From assembly GCA_031763025.1 (NCBI GenBank), contig JASSKH010000041.1, positions 1,426,001 to 1,490,000 of the forward strand: DNA of 64,000 nt, given 5' to 3'. Origin of the DNA: Macrocystis pyrifera (Eukaryota > Sar > Phaeophyceae > Laminariales > Laminariaceae). The notes under the pieces are model-generated. The model made no database searches. It was not told the DNA's origin and worked only from the letters and a program-made list of their open reading frames with translations. Position numbers and translations under genes: made by a program. Positions 25,231 through 36,501 of the stretch are shown here, piece after piece (within the stretch, counting starts at the first letter, position 1; every line of letters begins with the position of its first letter).

Positions 25231-25889
25231 ATGCGTACTGTAGTAACGAACTCTTCACGTGCGTCTATACAAATCTATCGGTCTCTCTGAAACCCCAACA
25301 TATATATATATATAAATACATACTACGTTCGTACGGTTGTTCCCCCGGCTTTTGTACTTGAATCCTGCCGGGTGCTACTGCAGAATCTACTGTGCGAGGC
25401 CATTGTTCCCTCTTGGGCGGTAGTTTCCGTGTTTCTATGGACCGCGAACTGCTGATCGAAAACCTTCAAGTTATCCGCACTAAAAGTCGAGTTCACGTTG
25501 GCGACTGGCGTTTTTTTTTTTTTTCATGTCCGTTGGAATCAATCAAAATTTGTTTGATCGGTTCACCGAGGACTGTTTTCCAACTTTTAATTTCGCATTT
25601 TTTTCGTGTTCCAATTTGCTTCCCTGGTGTTTTACCGATTTTGGTTCTGCCGTTTGCCGTTGACAACGATCTCGTCGTAAGGTAGTACCGGTACATATCA
25701 TATATACGTTCGTGCGGAAACTGAAAAAAAGGCCGCACTACGAGCATTGTACATGTTTTGTTTCCAGAGTGAACTCGTTGTTAGGGTCATCCTGTACAAA
25801 TACAGAACTGGAATGATAAACGAGAAGCCACTATATTATCGTCTCACTCGGGTGTGGAATCTCTTTGGCGTCAGTCCCAGGCACCTTAC

Positions 25890-26000
25890 TGAAACCGCGT
25901 GGAAGCTTCCATGGACTAGAGTTCATGGAAGTAGTCAAGCTTTCATGCAAGCAATGGAAACTCCCGTGGAAACTCCCTTGGAAGTCTGCGAACTATCTCC
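25890..26000. repeat. TTCCATGGAAG-type array 1
   Basis: Degenerate 10-12-bp modules related to GGAAGCTTCCATGGAA, with internal HindIII-like and NcoI-like palindromes. Larger arrays are at 28578-28740 and 30066-30300, and a smaller one at 30440-30520. Confidence 0.6.
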
Positions 26001-27759
26001 TCCGTGAAGTGATCTTTTCTGGAATTCCGAATTCCTTGAATGGAAGGTATTACTACTTGTTCCTTGAAAGGAGGTGGTTCGAATTTTTCAAAACATACAA
26101 CTTCGATGTGAAAAGTTCACGGAAACCACGGAAGGTGGTAGGGGAGCGCTTTTGGGAGCTACTATTCCTTCTTCCTAGAGTAAAGTGCTTCCATGGATGA
26201 ATTACTTCGGACAGGAGCTGTAGTACTGTTAGGCATGGGAATGCATTTCGTTTTGGACGTTAAAAAAGACCCAGTCTATTTGAGAATCCGTTCAAAAAAA
26301 AAATCGAGAGAACACATTTTGAAAACAGTCTGACACTACCCTTAACTTGGGTTTAGACTACATTCACTGTGCGGCACCGAATACCTTATTTCTCCACACA
26401 GGAAACGAATTGGATGATAGCGTTCCACAGACACATCCCATCAATGGAGAATGAGCCGTTGATTGGTTGTGTTTTGATCTGCAGATTTTTTTTTCCGTCT
26501 ATTTTTGTGGAAATATGCGGGAAAACTCGATTTTTCAAGTTGAATTCCTATCTTTTTGTCTAGGGAAGAACTATTTGACACTACTATCAATAGAAAATCT
26601 TTACCAATCACTGCCAGCGCCAGGACTTTGCGCACATGCGATCCGCTCCTGAAGCCGACAAGAAGCCGCCAAGAAATTTAGTACAGGAATTGACCCTCTT
26701 TTAATGAGTCAATTCTTGATGGGAAATTCGACAAAAAATATCCCGAGATAAAAAAAGGACGTCCAGTCTTCATTGTTTCGGGCAAACGGTGTCAGACATG
26801 AACGCGGCCAGGCCGAGCGATTGCCATCACATCCGGCGTCATCGCCGCAGCGAAGACGATCGGGCCTTGATGCAGCGGAAGCTAGTCACCCCTAGCGTTC
26901 AGATGCGAACGCATCACTGTTGTCTCACGTGAGAAAACAGTCGAGTAAAAATACTCTACCGTACCACTCTGTCCGGAAGTACAGGAATGGTTCAAGTATA
27001 AATATGAAAATAAACGGTTGCTTACATTTCCGGACAGTGGTAGGTATGTACGAGTACATACAGCAGCACCATGCAGATTTCAGGCGTGGTGAATGCAGCC
27101 TTGGCCGCAAGGCTCCAGCCTAGATGCACGCACAACAACTTGCCCGTGAGCTAGAGGTGGGGCGCGCTTCCACGGAGGGTCAGGCAGCGCCGTCGAAATC
27201 CCGGTCTCGGCGAAGTGCAGTATAGCAACACCCAACCGATTGCCGATTTTGTGTATGTTTTTGTTTGCCCAACAGCAGTAAACCAGGACCACATACTGCG
27301 ACTTGATCTGTACAAAATGTGTTTCACAGGGGGGGCAGCATTCTCGTGCTGCCGGCCGCCATTCCCGAGGACCCCCCAGGCACGTGCGATTCGTTCACGC
27401 TCGCTCGTCCGTGTCTACGCTGCTGCTCTACGCTCTGGGCTTGGTTGTGCGCTGTCCTGCAGCACCTTTCGTGCATAAGGCAAGGCTGACTTTTTTCCAG
27501 CTACGTATCTCACGCCGCAACGTCGATGCCGGAACTTTTTTTTTTTTTTTAAGAGGCAGCATCATCGAATGGACTTTTTGGTGGCAAAGTTTTTTTTTTC
27601 TCAATCACGGATCGGTTGGTTAATTTCCCAAAGATTTATTTCCCCAGATGAAGACCAATGCCAATGGAAACGCGAAGCTCACTTAAAAAGTTTTAATTCC
27701 AAAGATACCCGTCAGAATTTTTCAGGTACAGCTTGCTACGAGCACGTTTCTTCAAACGG
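26001..27759. other. Intergenic, no gene recognised
   Basis: It contains the hairpin at 26962-27042 and scattered T-rich runs. Nothing else is assignable. Confidence 0.3.
26962..27042. repeat. 81-bp hairpin (MITE-like)
   Basis: The ends TACCACTCTGTCCGGA and TCCGGACAGTGGTA are inverted and nearly perfect, around a 50-bp centre. The same end motif occurs at 60527-60608 in CCACCACTCTGTTGGAAATG...CATTTTCCGGACAGGGTGG. Confidence 0.6.
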
Positions 27760-27962
27760 AAAGTTCCAAACTTTTGGCAAAGCCCGAAAAAATCCATTCT
27801 GGGCCGATCTTAGGCCAAGATCGACTTAAAAAAAACTCAGGCGGATGTTTGGATCGAAGCGGCGAGATTTCGAGTCCTCGACAGACATCGATCGACAAAA
27901 CCAACGACTGCGTCATGAATTCTGAACGGAGTGCGCTCAATAGGGGCTCCGACCCACCCTAG
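27760..27962 (-). repeat. Dispersed repeat, inverted partner of 40920-41135
   Basis: On the minus strand it starts TAGGGTGGGTCGGAGCCCCTA and continues with TTTTGTCGATCGATG and CTCGAAATCTCGCCGCTTCGA. The 40920 copy carries the same blocks on plus. GGGTCGGAGCCCC at one end looks like a terminal motif. Confidence 0.55.
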
Positions 27963-28239
27963 GTTCACCGTGTTCACACAATAGTCGGTGACATGTGGCG
28001 GGCGCTATGATAAGAAACATTTGCCCGCTGATGAGCGCAAACAGATGACAAAAAAAAATCGATCCGTCTCGAATGGAAAAGTATAGGCTTTTTTTTCAGG
28101 TTTTGGAGGATACCGTAGGACGCCGCCAGCAAGCTCTCGCCTCCTAGAACATGGATCCACCTGAAATCTTCGAGACCGTCATCTATACGTACTCATTGGC
28201 CTTGCCCGTCACCAAGCGGGTTGGCCGTGGGCTGAGTCT

Positions 28240-28490
28240 AGTGTCGAGATCGAGCGTCTATCGTCACACGAGCTGATTTTTATCAGCGTGTTGACAATTT
28301 GCAACGAGAAGAAACGTAATGCGTTGCCTGCAGCCGTTAGAAAGGAAAAGATAAAATCAACCACTTGTTCTCTTTTTTCCCACAGCGGCGGTACGAGGAT
28401 ATTTTCGGCTGTTCTTTGAAAGCAATCTTTTTGGAAGAAAACTTTTTGACTTCGCGTTTCCATTGGCATAGGTCTAACGACCATGCGACA
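28240..28490 (-). repeat. Dispersed repeat, inverted partner of 40370-40630
   Basis: Shared blocks are CAACACGCTGAT(A/G)AA(A/T)(A/T)TCAGC, GAAGATATTCTCGTACCGCCGC-like and a CCATTGGCA/CAATGGGAAAG end. The class is unknown. Confidence 0.5.
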
Positions 28491-28577
28491 TTCTTTGTTT
28501 TTATTTTTTCGTACTAAAACGAATCCATTCCCACCCCTAACTGCTGTAGCGGTTTTCCACACTACTGTTTTTTTTTC

Positions 28578-28740
28578 CGTGGAAGTACATGGAAGCTTCT
28601 AGTAGCTCCATGGAAGTATATCCTGCTTCCATGGAAGCTTCCATGGAACTACTGGAAGCTTCCGTGGAAACGTCCGTGGAAACTTCCCTAGAAGCTTCCA
28701 TTACTTCCATGCAAGCTTTCATGTGCTTCCATGGAAGCTG
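28578..28740. repeat. TTCCATGGAAG-type array 2
   Basis: About 160 bp made almost entirely of GGAAGCTTCC, TTCCATGGAAG and GGAAAC(G/T)TCC modules. It reads as Met/Glu/Ala/Ser repeats on either strand but has no start context or flanking gene, so it is better seen as satellite-like DNA. Confidence 0.7.
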
Positions 28741-29304
28741 TCGCCATCCCCACTCGGACCTCGTTTGCCTGATCCCACTGATCCCATTTGGTACCTTGCT
28801 GCCACCCACAATGCGGATATTGAGTTAGCCCTCCGCAGGAACCGCTGGAGGCCCTCTGGCCACCTTGATCCCTGTTAGTTTGATCTCTTTAAATGGCAGC
28901 TACTTACCGGTCCGTGCTATTGGCCTGCTGTGACTTCTGAGCTTGTCAGTTGTGACGCACATATTCTCATCTACCCCTACATGCTGGGAGACCAATAGTG
29001 CACGAATCATCTCATCGACTGTCTGGGTGTCTTGACGATTTTTTCTTTGGGGCATTTGGTACCGACGTATGCACATAGCCTCGTGAGTGGTGTGTATAAT
29101 CATCTACGGACTCAAGTATTTGAGCAGGGTCTCGTTCTCGCAGGCCTAAATCATGCAACCGGCGACGCAGACGAGCGCCATAGAATCATCTCATGCTGAA
29201 CTGCTTGCTTGGGATGATGGGTGCGCCTTTGAAGGTCAGTAGACAAAGCGAGGCGCAGAAAAAGTTTTTGGGGGGAGGAGCAGTTGCTACCCGCCGCTGG
29301 TACA

Positions 29305-29885
29305 GCAGAGAGGGATGCTGTATCGCCGTTGTTGGAACGGTCCGACGGTAGCAACAAGAGCATAGAGGAGGCTAGGGTTGCTGCGGAAGCTGAACCCAGT
29401 GGGGGCCAGCTATGGTGGAAAAGGGCAAAATATTGAGGCTTAGATCCCACAGATGAGCCCTCTAACACTCGATGCGTTCGGTAGTCATCTGTTTTTGGGA
29501 ATTCCGAAGATGACAGTTCCTCGACAAGTTCGAGTCATTCTTCAAGCATATGCGAGTCTACACCAAGCTCTATCGTTACCCTAATTTCTTAGTTGGGTTT
29601 TCGATGGGGCTTCGTGTACACTCGCATCTACTTTGAGAACGAATCGAAATTCTCTCGTTTTTTCAAGAGTGGAGCTGCCATCTTTTGAATTCCCAAAAAC
29701 TGATGACTACCAATAGCATCCGGGGTGCCAGGGGGCTCACCTGTGGGGCCTAAGCCCCAGTCCTGCCCTCCTCTGCCAAGCTGCCTCCCACTGCGTCCAG
29801 CTTCCGCAGCAACACTGTGCTCCTCCCTGCTCCTGTTGCCATCAACGGAGCGTTCCGACGATGGCGATACAGCATCCCTTTCCGC
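29305..29885. repeat. Diverged inverted repeat pair, about 200-bp arms
   Basis: Arm 29305-29510 matches the reverse complement of 29690-29885. Shared blocks are GGGATGCTGTATCGCC, TTGCTGCGGAAGCTG, GTAGTCATC and TTTTTGGGAATTC. The minus-strand arm lies in a 207-codon open frame (29628-30251) with an Arg/Ser/Glu-rich peptide, and the other arm encodes a similar peptide. A duplicated coding fragment is possible; the function is unknown. Confidence 0.55.
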
Positions 29886-30065
29886 TGTTGAGTACTTTGG
29901 CTGAGGCCAACGAACAATCCCATCAAGAGGCACAGCGGTCGCCCGCAGCCACAAAAACGCGAAAGAAACGTGCGAACTCGCATATTCTGGAATCAAACGG
30001 GATGGTACGCTGTAGTCGGAAGTGTGAGCACACACATGAAAGCCAACGGATGTACAGCGTCTTGG

Positions 30066-30520
30066 AAGCAGCTTGCAGTATTTCCATGGAAGTTGAGCTT
30101 CCACTAGGCCCACGAAGGTACATGTCATGCAAATAGTGGAAGGTTCCTTTGAAGTTGGAAGCTTCCGCCACTTGCATGGAAGTCCCTTACAACTTCCACG
30201 GAAGCTTCCACTACGCCCACAGAAGCACATGGAAGCAGTGTAGCGTACCATTGGAGTACTGTAATATTAGCTTCCATGGAAATTGTCGCAGAATCTTCCT
30301 TGAAAGTTGACTATATATGCACGGCCGGGGCACGCGGTCTTCCGCACTACAGTTTTCCCACGAAATTGGAACGTGGAAGTGTGGTGAGCTTAAGCGTTAT
30401 TTTTACCAATCCGCCGAAGGATAACAAAAAAACCTTGTAAGTCTATGGAAACTTCCATAGACGCTTCCACTACGTCCATGGAAGTAAATCCTGATTCCGC
30501 AACTTCCATGGAAGCTTTCA
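30066..30520. repeat. TTCCATGGAAG-type arrays 3 and 4
   Basis: Two clusters (30066-30300 and 30440-30520) of the same palindromic modules. Between them, 30355-30440 matches 36770-36870 (CGAAATTGGAACG, GGAAGTGTGGTGAGC, ACCAATCCGCCG), a separate dispersed repeat. Confidence 0.6.
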
Positions 30521-32039
30521 CTACTTCTATCCGCATGCATGCACGAAATAACCAGAAAATTAGCTGTGGCAGTCTGGTACTCCAAACTGAATTGAAAATC
30601 CCATCGTGAAACAATCGAGAAGAAGCCATGTTAATTATTGTCTATCTCTACCCGCCATCAATTTGTCAATTTACTATTCTGAAGAGACGTAGCCTTGGCT
30701 GGCTAGCAGCATACGGGCAGGCAGTATGGGACAGGCCCGACTACTGTGCAGGTTGACTCTGGTTCCTCTTGACCACTCACACGTGTTGATATTAAGTCTT
30801 TGCTTCTTGCCTCTCCAGATGTTTCTCAGAAAGGGCACAAGAATTGCTCTCCTTCCAAGAGAGGCAAAATATAAAGTAACGCCTCCACAACAATAGAGGG
30901 GAAATGGGGATACCATGACACTAACCCACCTTGAAGGGCCGTATATACAGATGCATAGCAACTCAGGTACAACATCCACCCGGAAGATTCCGAAGATGCG
31001 GGGCTGCACAACAAGGCGCCGCCTACAAAAGAAAGTCCAAGCGTGTGTAGGGACGAGGAGTTACGTTTTTCGTATAAGTCTGAGAGATTGGCACGTTCAT
31101 CGTGGGACCGCCCAATTCCGTAACAAACAGCACACTGTACCAGGTACATCGGGGAACTCCACGCCACCAGTATCACCGCCGTGAGTACGTGCTGCATTGC
31201 AGTAGGTACAAGTGGTACTTGTGCTATACTTCTATCCAAGATTCTATCAGAGGAGGAGCCCACCGAGCTCGAAGAGGCCTTCAGAGTGCATTATTATTAC
31301 TGTACACAATGAACAAACACGTCGTTTGTCGGCAGAGTTTAGCCAAGGGAACACTTCCAAAAGCCCCAAGAGTACAACAAGCCCATCTATATGGGCGAGA
31401 TGGGCTGCTGTTGCTATGATCAGCCGATGAGAAGAAGCCCCGCCGCAACCCGCACAAGATTGCCGAAGATGAATGAGGCATCAGCCCGGAACGACGAACT
31501 TTCTTGTTTACCGCCGCGACATCTTGAAACCCAGGCAACGCGCGGTGGTCTCTGCGCGCCCGTCCCGGTAACCCCCCTTGTTCTACGTTACGCCATAGCA
31601 CTGCAATATACGAGTACTACAAGAAGATGGCGGCGCGCTCGAAGGAAGGAAAATGTTTATGTATGTCGGACAAACTTCAACTCTCGGCATCTATCAAATC
31701 TTGGAGAAAACAACCAAATAGGCGGGAGAACGAAAAACTTGTTACGCGCAACGTTAACTGGTGTCCACCCATCTTGTGACCATACACATATCCACGACGA
31801 GGAGTTGAGGGTAGCCACATCACGGAGGGAGGGAGAAGGAAGGGGGCGCTATCGCCGAGGGTAGGCAGGCCCGGGGAGTTGCAGAAAAGGCTGCACGAGA
31901 GGCAAGAGGAGTTGCACCAACCAGGCAGTGCAGCACGACATGCATCATCAGCGAGAACGAGGCGGCGGCCCATCGTTGACTGGATAGAACAGGATGGAAC
32001 TATCCGACAACCTGCTTAGGCTTCTAAGGTTCCTATGTG
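30521..32039. other. Intergenic, possibly the decayed 5' part of the LINE
   Basis: Positions 30910-31000 carry a copy of the repeat seen at 1825-1975. The stretch 31820-32020 encodes a charged peptide that could be LINE sequence upstream of the reverse transcriptase, but no endonuclease motif was found. Confidence 0.3.
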
Positions 32040-34140
32040 AACTTATTCAAACGGGCTAGGGGGGGTTGTGTCCAACCCCTCTTTCTTTGCTGCCGAAATT
32101 ATGCCCCGCATTCGGCAAGCAGTCGTCGACCTCTATTGAAACAACCCCTGGGCGTGGTGAGCCGAACGATACTCTTCATCTTGGTGCTCTCCAGGTATGC
32201 GGAGGATCATGGACGAGAGCTTCGTACTTGGTACACCAAGCACGCAATACATGGGTCGAATGGATGGGTATTTTACGGCAAAACGTCTCATACGCGCACA
32301 TACATGGGGTTCGGATACTACCATCCATGGACGAGATGACGGAAGCCATCAAGGGCATGTCGAAGTGTAAAGCCGTTAGGCTGGATGGCCTCCCGGCCGG
32401 ACTTACAACAAAACGACCACCCCGTATTCGTCCAGTCAGTGCTTTCACAACACCATTGTCGACGTTTGGGTAACGACCCCAAACAATGGAAACATGCAAT
32501 CAAGGTCCTTCACAAGAAGACCGGACTGATTGCGACGACTAAAGAGGGACTTCGCTTGTTGCCCACGCGGGCAGAGCGTTTTTGAAAATCGTCGCGTCCC
32601 ACCTTCGCACTTACTGCGAGGCCGAGGAACAGCGCGACTTCCGTCCCGCACGATCAACGGTCGACATGCTGTTCGTCGTGCGCCGGTTGCAAGAACTCGG
32701 AAGAATTAAAATTTCCCTGTACATGTGCTTCATCGAAACGCAGAAAGCGAACGACTCCGTCGAGCGAGCCTTGCTGTGATGGGTACTCCGACGCTTTGGC
32801 GTTCCAAGATGCTTACAATTATCTGCTATTATTGCCACGGAGGCATGCGGGCTCTCGTGCGTACGGATGACGGCGAGCTCTCGGAAGGGTTTAATGTCAC
32901 GCAAGGGTTGCGGCAAGGCTGCGTGCTATTACCGTTACTGTTCTACGTGTGCTTCGCTGCTGCGTAATACGTCGTATTGATGCGCTAGGGAGTTGGTTCA
33001 CCTGACAGAAGTTGGGAGTTATCGAAAAAGAGGAGCCGTTGGCATGCATGCCAAGTGCTGTATGGGGCATGTGGTACGCCGACGACGTAGGTATTGTCTC
33101 GAAGTCGACTGAAGGACTCTCTAAAATGATGACAGTCACTGTGACTGTCTTCGAGTCGGCAGGCCTCACGGTATCGGAAAAAAAGACAGAGACGATGCTG
33201 CTACGAACACCGGACCAGACACCTCTCTCCCCACCGCTCGTCATCGCAGCAGCAGGCCAGAGGTATAAACAGACGGCCCAGTTGTTGTACTCGAGCGGCA
33301 TTAACCACGACAGCGCTGACCTCTCGCTCGAAATCGACCAATGGATCCGTCTCATGCGGGCATGCCTCAAAACACGGTTCGGCCCGGAGTTATGTTATAG
33401 GACGACCGCCTCGCTTAGTCTAAAAGTCCGCATGCTGAAGGCCGAGGGGATTGAGACCCTGCTGTCCGGGTGTGTGACACGGATCCTCAGAGCGGAACAC
33501 TTCGCCAAGCTTCGAACGGCCCACCACCCAGTCCTCTTGCGAGTCATTGGCTTCCACCGCCGACTTCGTGCCGACCACACGTCCTCAAGATGACACATTG
33601 TGGGAGGTTTGAAACGACCATACGCAAACGGCGGCTCTTTTTTACGGGGGCGTGGCGCGACAAAACAAGGGGTGATTCCCCCGTCTGGTAATGTTCGGGA
33701 CGATGGCTGGTGAGGAGAACCCGAGACCTGGTGACAGTTCAAGACGTGGCATAGGTGCATAGTAGAAGACCTTATAGAGTTCCGAGCCACCGAGGGATCA
33801 ACGGAACACCCCCCCTTGGTGTTTAAAGTTGAGACCGCGCTGTGGCCCACTGCAGCAAAAAAGGCGGGCAAGTGGTAGCGGGGGGTCCTCGAAGCAGCCG
33901 AACAGTTCATTTTCAAGTGGCACGAGTATGAGGCCAAGCTGAGTAGGCAGCGCCGCGCATCGGTTGTAGCTAGTGTCGCAGGGAATGCGGGGAGAGGGGG
34001 GCACAGTAGTAGTAGAAGGAAACCCGACCAAATGAATGGGGGCAGGGGGGGTAACTGGAGGAGTAGAGGGGAAATCGCGGTGGGCGAAAGTAGGAAGAAA
34101 ATGGCAGACAGCGTAGCAAGGTGCCAGGCCGGCTAGTAGG
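32040..34140 (+). mobile_element. Decayed non-LTR retrotransposon (LINE), reverse transcriptase and 3' end
   Basis: Reverse transcriptase blocks appear in order but in more than one frame. They are PSMDEMTEAIKGMSKCKAVR with DGLPAGL (about 32330-32400), PKQWKHAIKVLHKK (32480-32520), QRDFRPARSTVDMLFVVRRL (32633-32700), [17 protein letters not shown] (32727-32777), [13 protein letters not shown] (32905-32943) and MWYADDVGIVSKS (33069-33107). The last contains the YADD catalytic motif. The first catalytic aspartate block reads CFIETQKAN where LINE enzymes usually have FxDxxKAYD, so that residue is changed. At least one frame change separates these blocks. A conserved tail peptide ends near 34000. 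The copy is dead. The sequence suggests an RTE-like clade; this is uncertain. Confidence 0.75.
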
Positions 34141-35216
34141 TGGGACATGTCTATGCTACGCGTACCGCCAATTCAAACGTGAACCTTTTTTTTTTGCGAT
34201 TTGATCCTCTGTGAATTTATTACCTGGTATTTTTGTTCTGTCTTCCTCCTTGTCCTTATGAATAATGTGTTGTTTCGTGGGTGTATGACGAGCCTGCTTT
34301 GTTTGTTTCGTATTATTGCCTGACGCATCCTCTCCCGGGGTGTCCTACCACCACTTTGGACGAAGTACGAAGAGGCGGCGTCCCTCTCTCTTCTCCGCCT
34401 GGGGATTTTCCCCGCGACGTTTCTGTCGTGTAGCGTCTCCCCCGCATCGTGTGTTTTCCCAAGTGAGGTGACAGGCCGCGTAGCTGTGGCTGCAGCTGCA
34501 TTCGAAACCCATGCCAGCTGCTGCATCGGGTCCTGTTTATGGGCTGCCTTGTTGTTCTTGTTCTTGATGTTGATTTGCTTGGCTATGTTGCCTCGTTGCC
34601 TCCCACAAAAATATTTCGTTTTGCTTCTCCCAGATATCTCGCTTTTTTTCTCTTTTCCTTTCTCCTTGCGTGTCCATTTATTTGGCTCGGGCTCGGAGTA
34701 ATTTTTCTCTCTTCTGTCTTCGGAGCTTTACATGCATCCTTTCGTTTTTTGTCATTGCTTTCGGTTTTTTTTGTTTCATTTTTATGTACTTTGTTTCGTT
34801 TCGTCCCATTATTCTCTCTCAGTGTTTCTAGATTGCTGGCGTTTGCACGTCGTGTTTGTCGTACCCAGGATGATGGCATGGCATTGCGTTGTCTAATGGG
34901 CTTGCGAGTACTGTCTTGCGATTTACTAGCTCTAGAGCTCGTAGTCTGCGACCACAGAGCTTGTATCTCAATAAGCACGGACAATGAGTGTACTGGATGT
35001 CGACGAATAAGAACACACACGTGTTTACGTACTGACGTATCGTGTACCTGGTATTTACGAGCAGGGTAAGATGATAAGGAAGCTGGGAGGGGTACTTTGT
35101 CAGACCAACAGTGTTGAGGTCTCCGAGGGTGACCACCACGACGATGCTACTATATATGACTGACAGAACGTGTGTCCATGAACCATTGACCAAGCACCGA
35201 CTGATACAGAACACAT
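34141..35216 (+). repeat. T-rich region with a dispersed repeat (partner at 56870-57135)
   Basis: Positions 34840-35015 share with 56930-57130 the blocks GGCATGG(C/T)ATTGCGT, CTCGTAGTCTG(C/T)GACCACAGAGCT, GCACGGACA and GGATGTCGACGA. Further copies of the GCACGGACACT...TGTCGACG core are at 54690-54790 (+), 54985-55080 (-) and 55735-55785 (+). The T-rich upstream part (34540-34830) is also echoed at 54280-54500. The class is unknown. Confidence 0.5.
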
Positions 35217-35392
35217 TTGAACGGAACACTGTTATTGCGTGCGATATTCGTAAAATCGCTCCCCACCAAACCCAAGCTCACTCAGGTGATCGAAATCAAC
35301 AGCAGCAAGAACTTCGACGTCGAGCTGTTGTTGCGCAAGAATAGGGCTGAGACGATCGAAGCAGTTCGCGAGGATTTGGGCTTCAACGGTAG
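35217..35392 (+). CDS. Possible orphan exon, function unknown
   Basis: The plus frame reads LPTKPKLTQVIEINSSKNFD then VELLLRKNRAETIEAVREDL and GFNGS, a composition typical of a folded protein and unlike the surrounding repeats. It could be an exon between an acceptor such as ACTCAG at 35280-35285 and a donor AACG|GTAGTG near 35391. No neighbouring exon could be linked and I do not recognise the family. It may belong to a mobile element. Confidence 0.3.
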
Positions 35393-35679
35393 TGTAAACA
35401 ACACATAATACATGGTCACGTGACATCTAAGGATTCTTCACCAGAAGAGAGGGATTAAAAAGGTTGGCTCATCCGAAAACTGCGCGGGGGGTGACGGGGG
35501 GGGGCGGGGTCATGCAAGGGATCATTCTCAACGGAATCTTCAACGACAACAACCGTGGTATTGTTATTATAACAGCTACTGTTCACAGAGCTACAGTAGC
35601 TGTAAACAGAAGGGGCACGGGAGCCACTAGGGCGTGTCTAATGGTGGGCAGTCCGTGTCTTCGAGTATTCGGCGCATTT
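35393..35679. other. Spacer, nothing recognised
   Basis: It contains a G-rich patch (35485-35510) and inverted CTACAGTAGCTGTA-like motifs at about 35575-35610. No gene was seen. Confidence 0.3.
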
Positions 35680-36501
35680 TCAGGATTGAGATCCATGCAC
35701 GTCGGTCCTGAGGCCTGGTGTGGTTGCTGAAAGTGCGGAGGAAGCGTTTATGAACGAGCTGAAAAAATACCCCGCACTTTGCTTACATACATGCCGAGTT
35801 TGCAGTTGACCAGGTAGGTTGTCTTGGCACAACGGCAAGTATTCATTTATGCTGGCAGCTTTCTTCATTGCAAGGCAGGCCGTGGCTAAAAGTGAGATGC
35901 CTCCCGGATAGGGATGGCTCACATGATCATGAGAAGATCTAGAAGAAGCGCTGCTGTTCCAAGCTTGGCCAGAACATTCGAGTCCTGCCGACGACGCCAG
36001 ATGTGAAGCGGAGACCGCTCTAGGGTAGTGATAAGGGTAGTGGTAAGGGACGCAGGTGGTTCTGGCAGCTGGAAAGCAGTGCTTCGCTTCTTCTGATTTA
36101 GATCTGCTTATTGATGGCGAGAGCTGAGGAGGTGCTCTGGTAGAGAAGTGAGAGGTAGGGGGGCGGGACTCGACGCCCAGATATACTCGTCCCACCCCAT
36201 GCCACAAGCTCTCCTAAATTCCTCTTATCTGATGTACTCCTACAGAACTTTCCTGTGGCTACCGATCGTTCTTCTGCTAATATAAGAACTTCTCACTTCG
36301 TAGTCCTATCTGCGTCAAGGAACATTACTCTCGTCTAACGGGCTATCCGCCCTAGGGAACATTCCTAAAAGAACGTTACTCTCGACTAACGGAATATCCG
36401 CCGGTTAATCCATTCTTTGGATTATTCTCGTATTCGTGAGACTACAAGACTGCAACGTATTATCTATATCTATAGCCCATGAATACTCCACCCATATCAC
36501 A
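35680..36501 (-). mobile_element. LTR retrotransposon fossil: LTR, primer-binding site, start of internal region
   Basis: On the minus strand an LTR of 500 bp (36501 to 36002) starts TGTGATATGG and ends GCTTCACA, giving TGTGA/TCACA termini. After a two-base spacer comes TGGCGTCGTCGGCAGGA (35999-35983), identical to the primer-binding site beside the unrelated LTR at 3132-3417. An open stretch runs on to about 35680 and may be the start of a capsid-type frame. The second LTR and enzyme parts are absent, so this is a 5' remnant. Confidence 0.6.
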
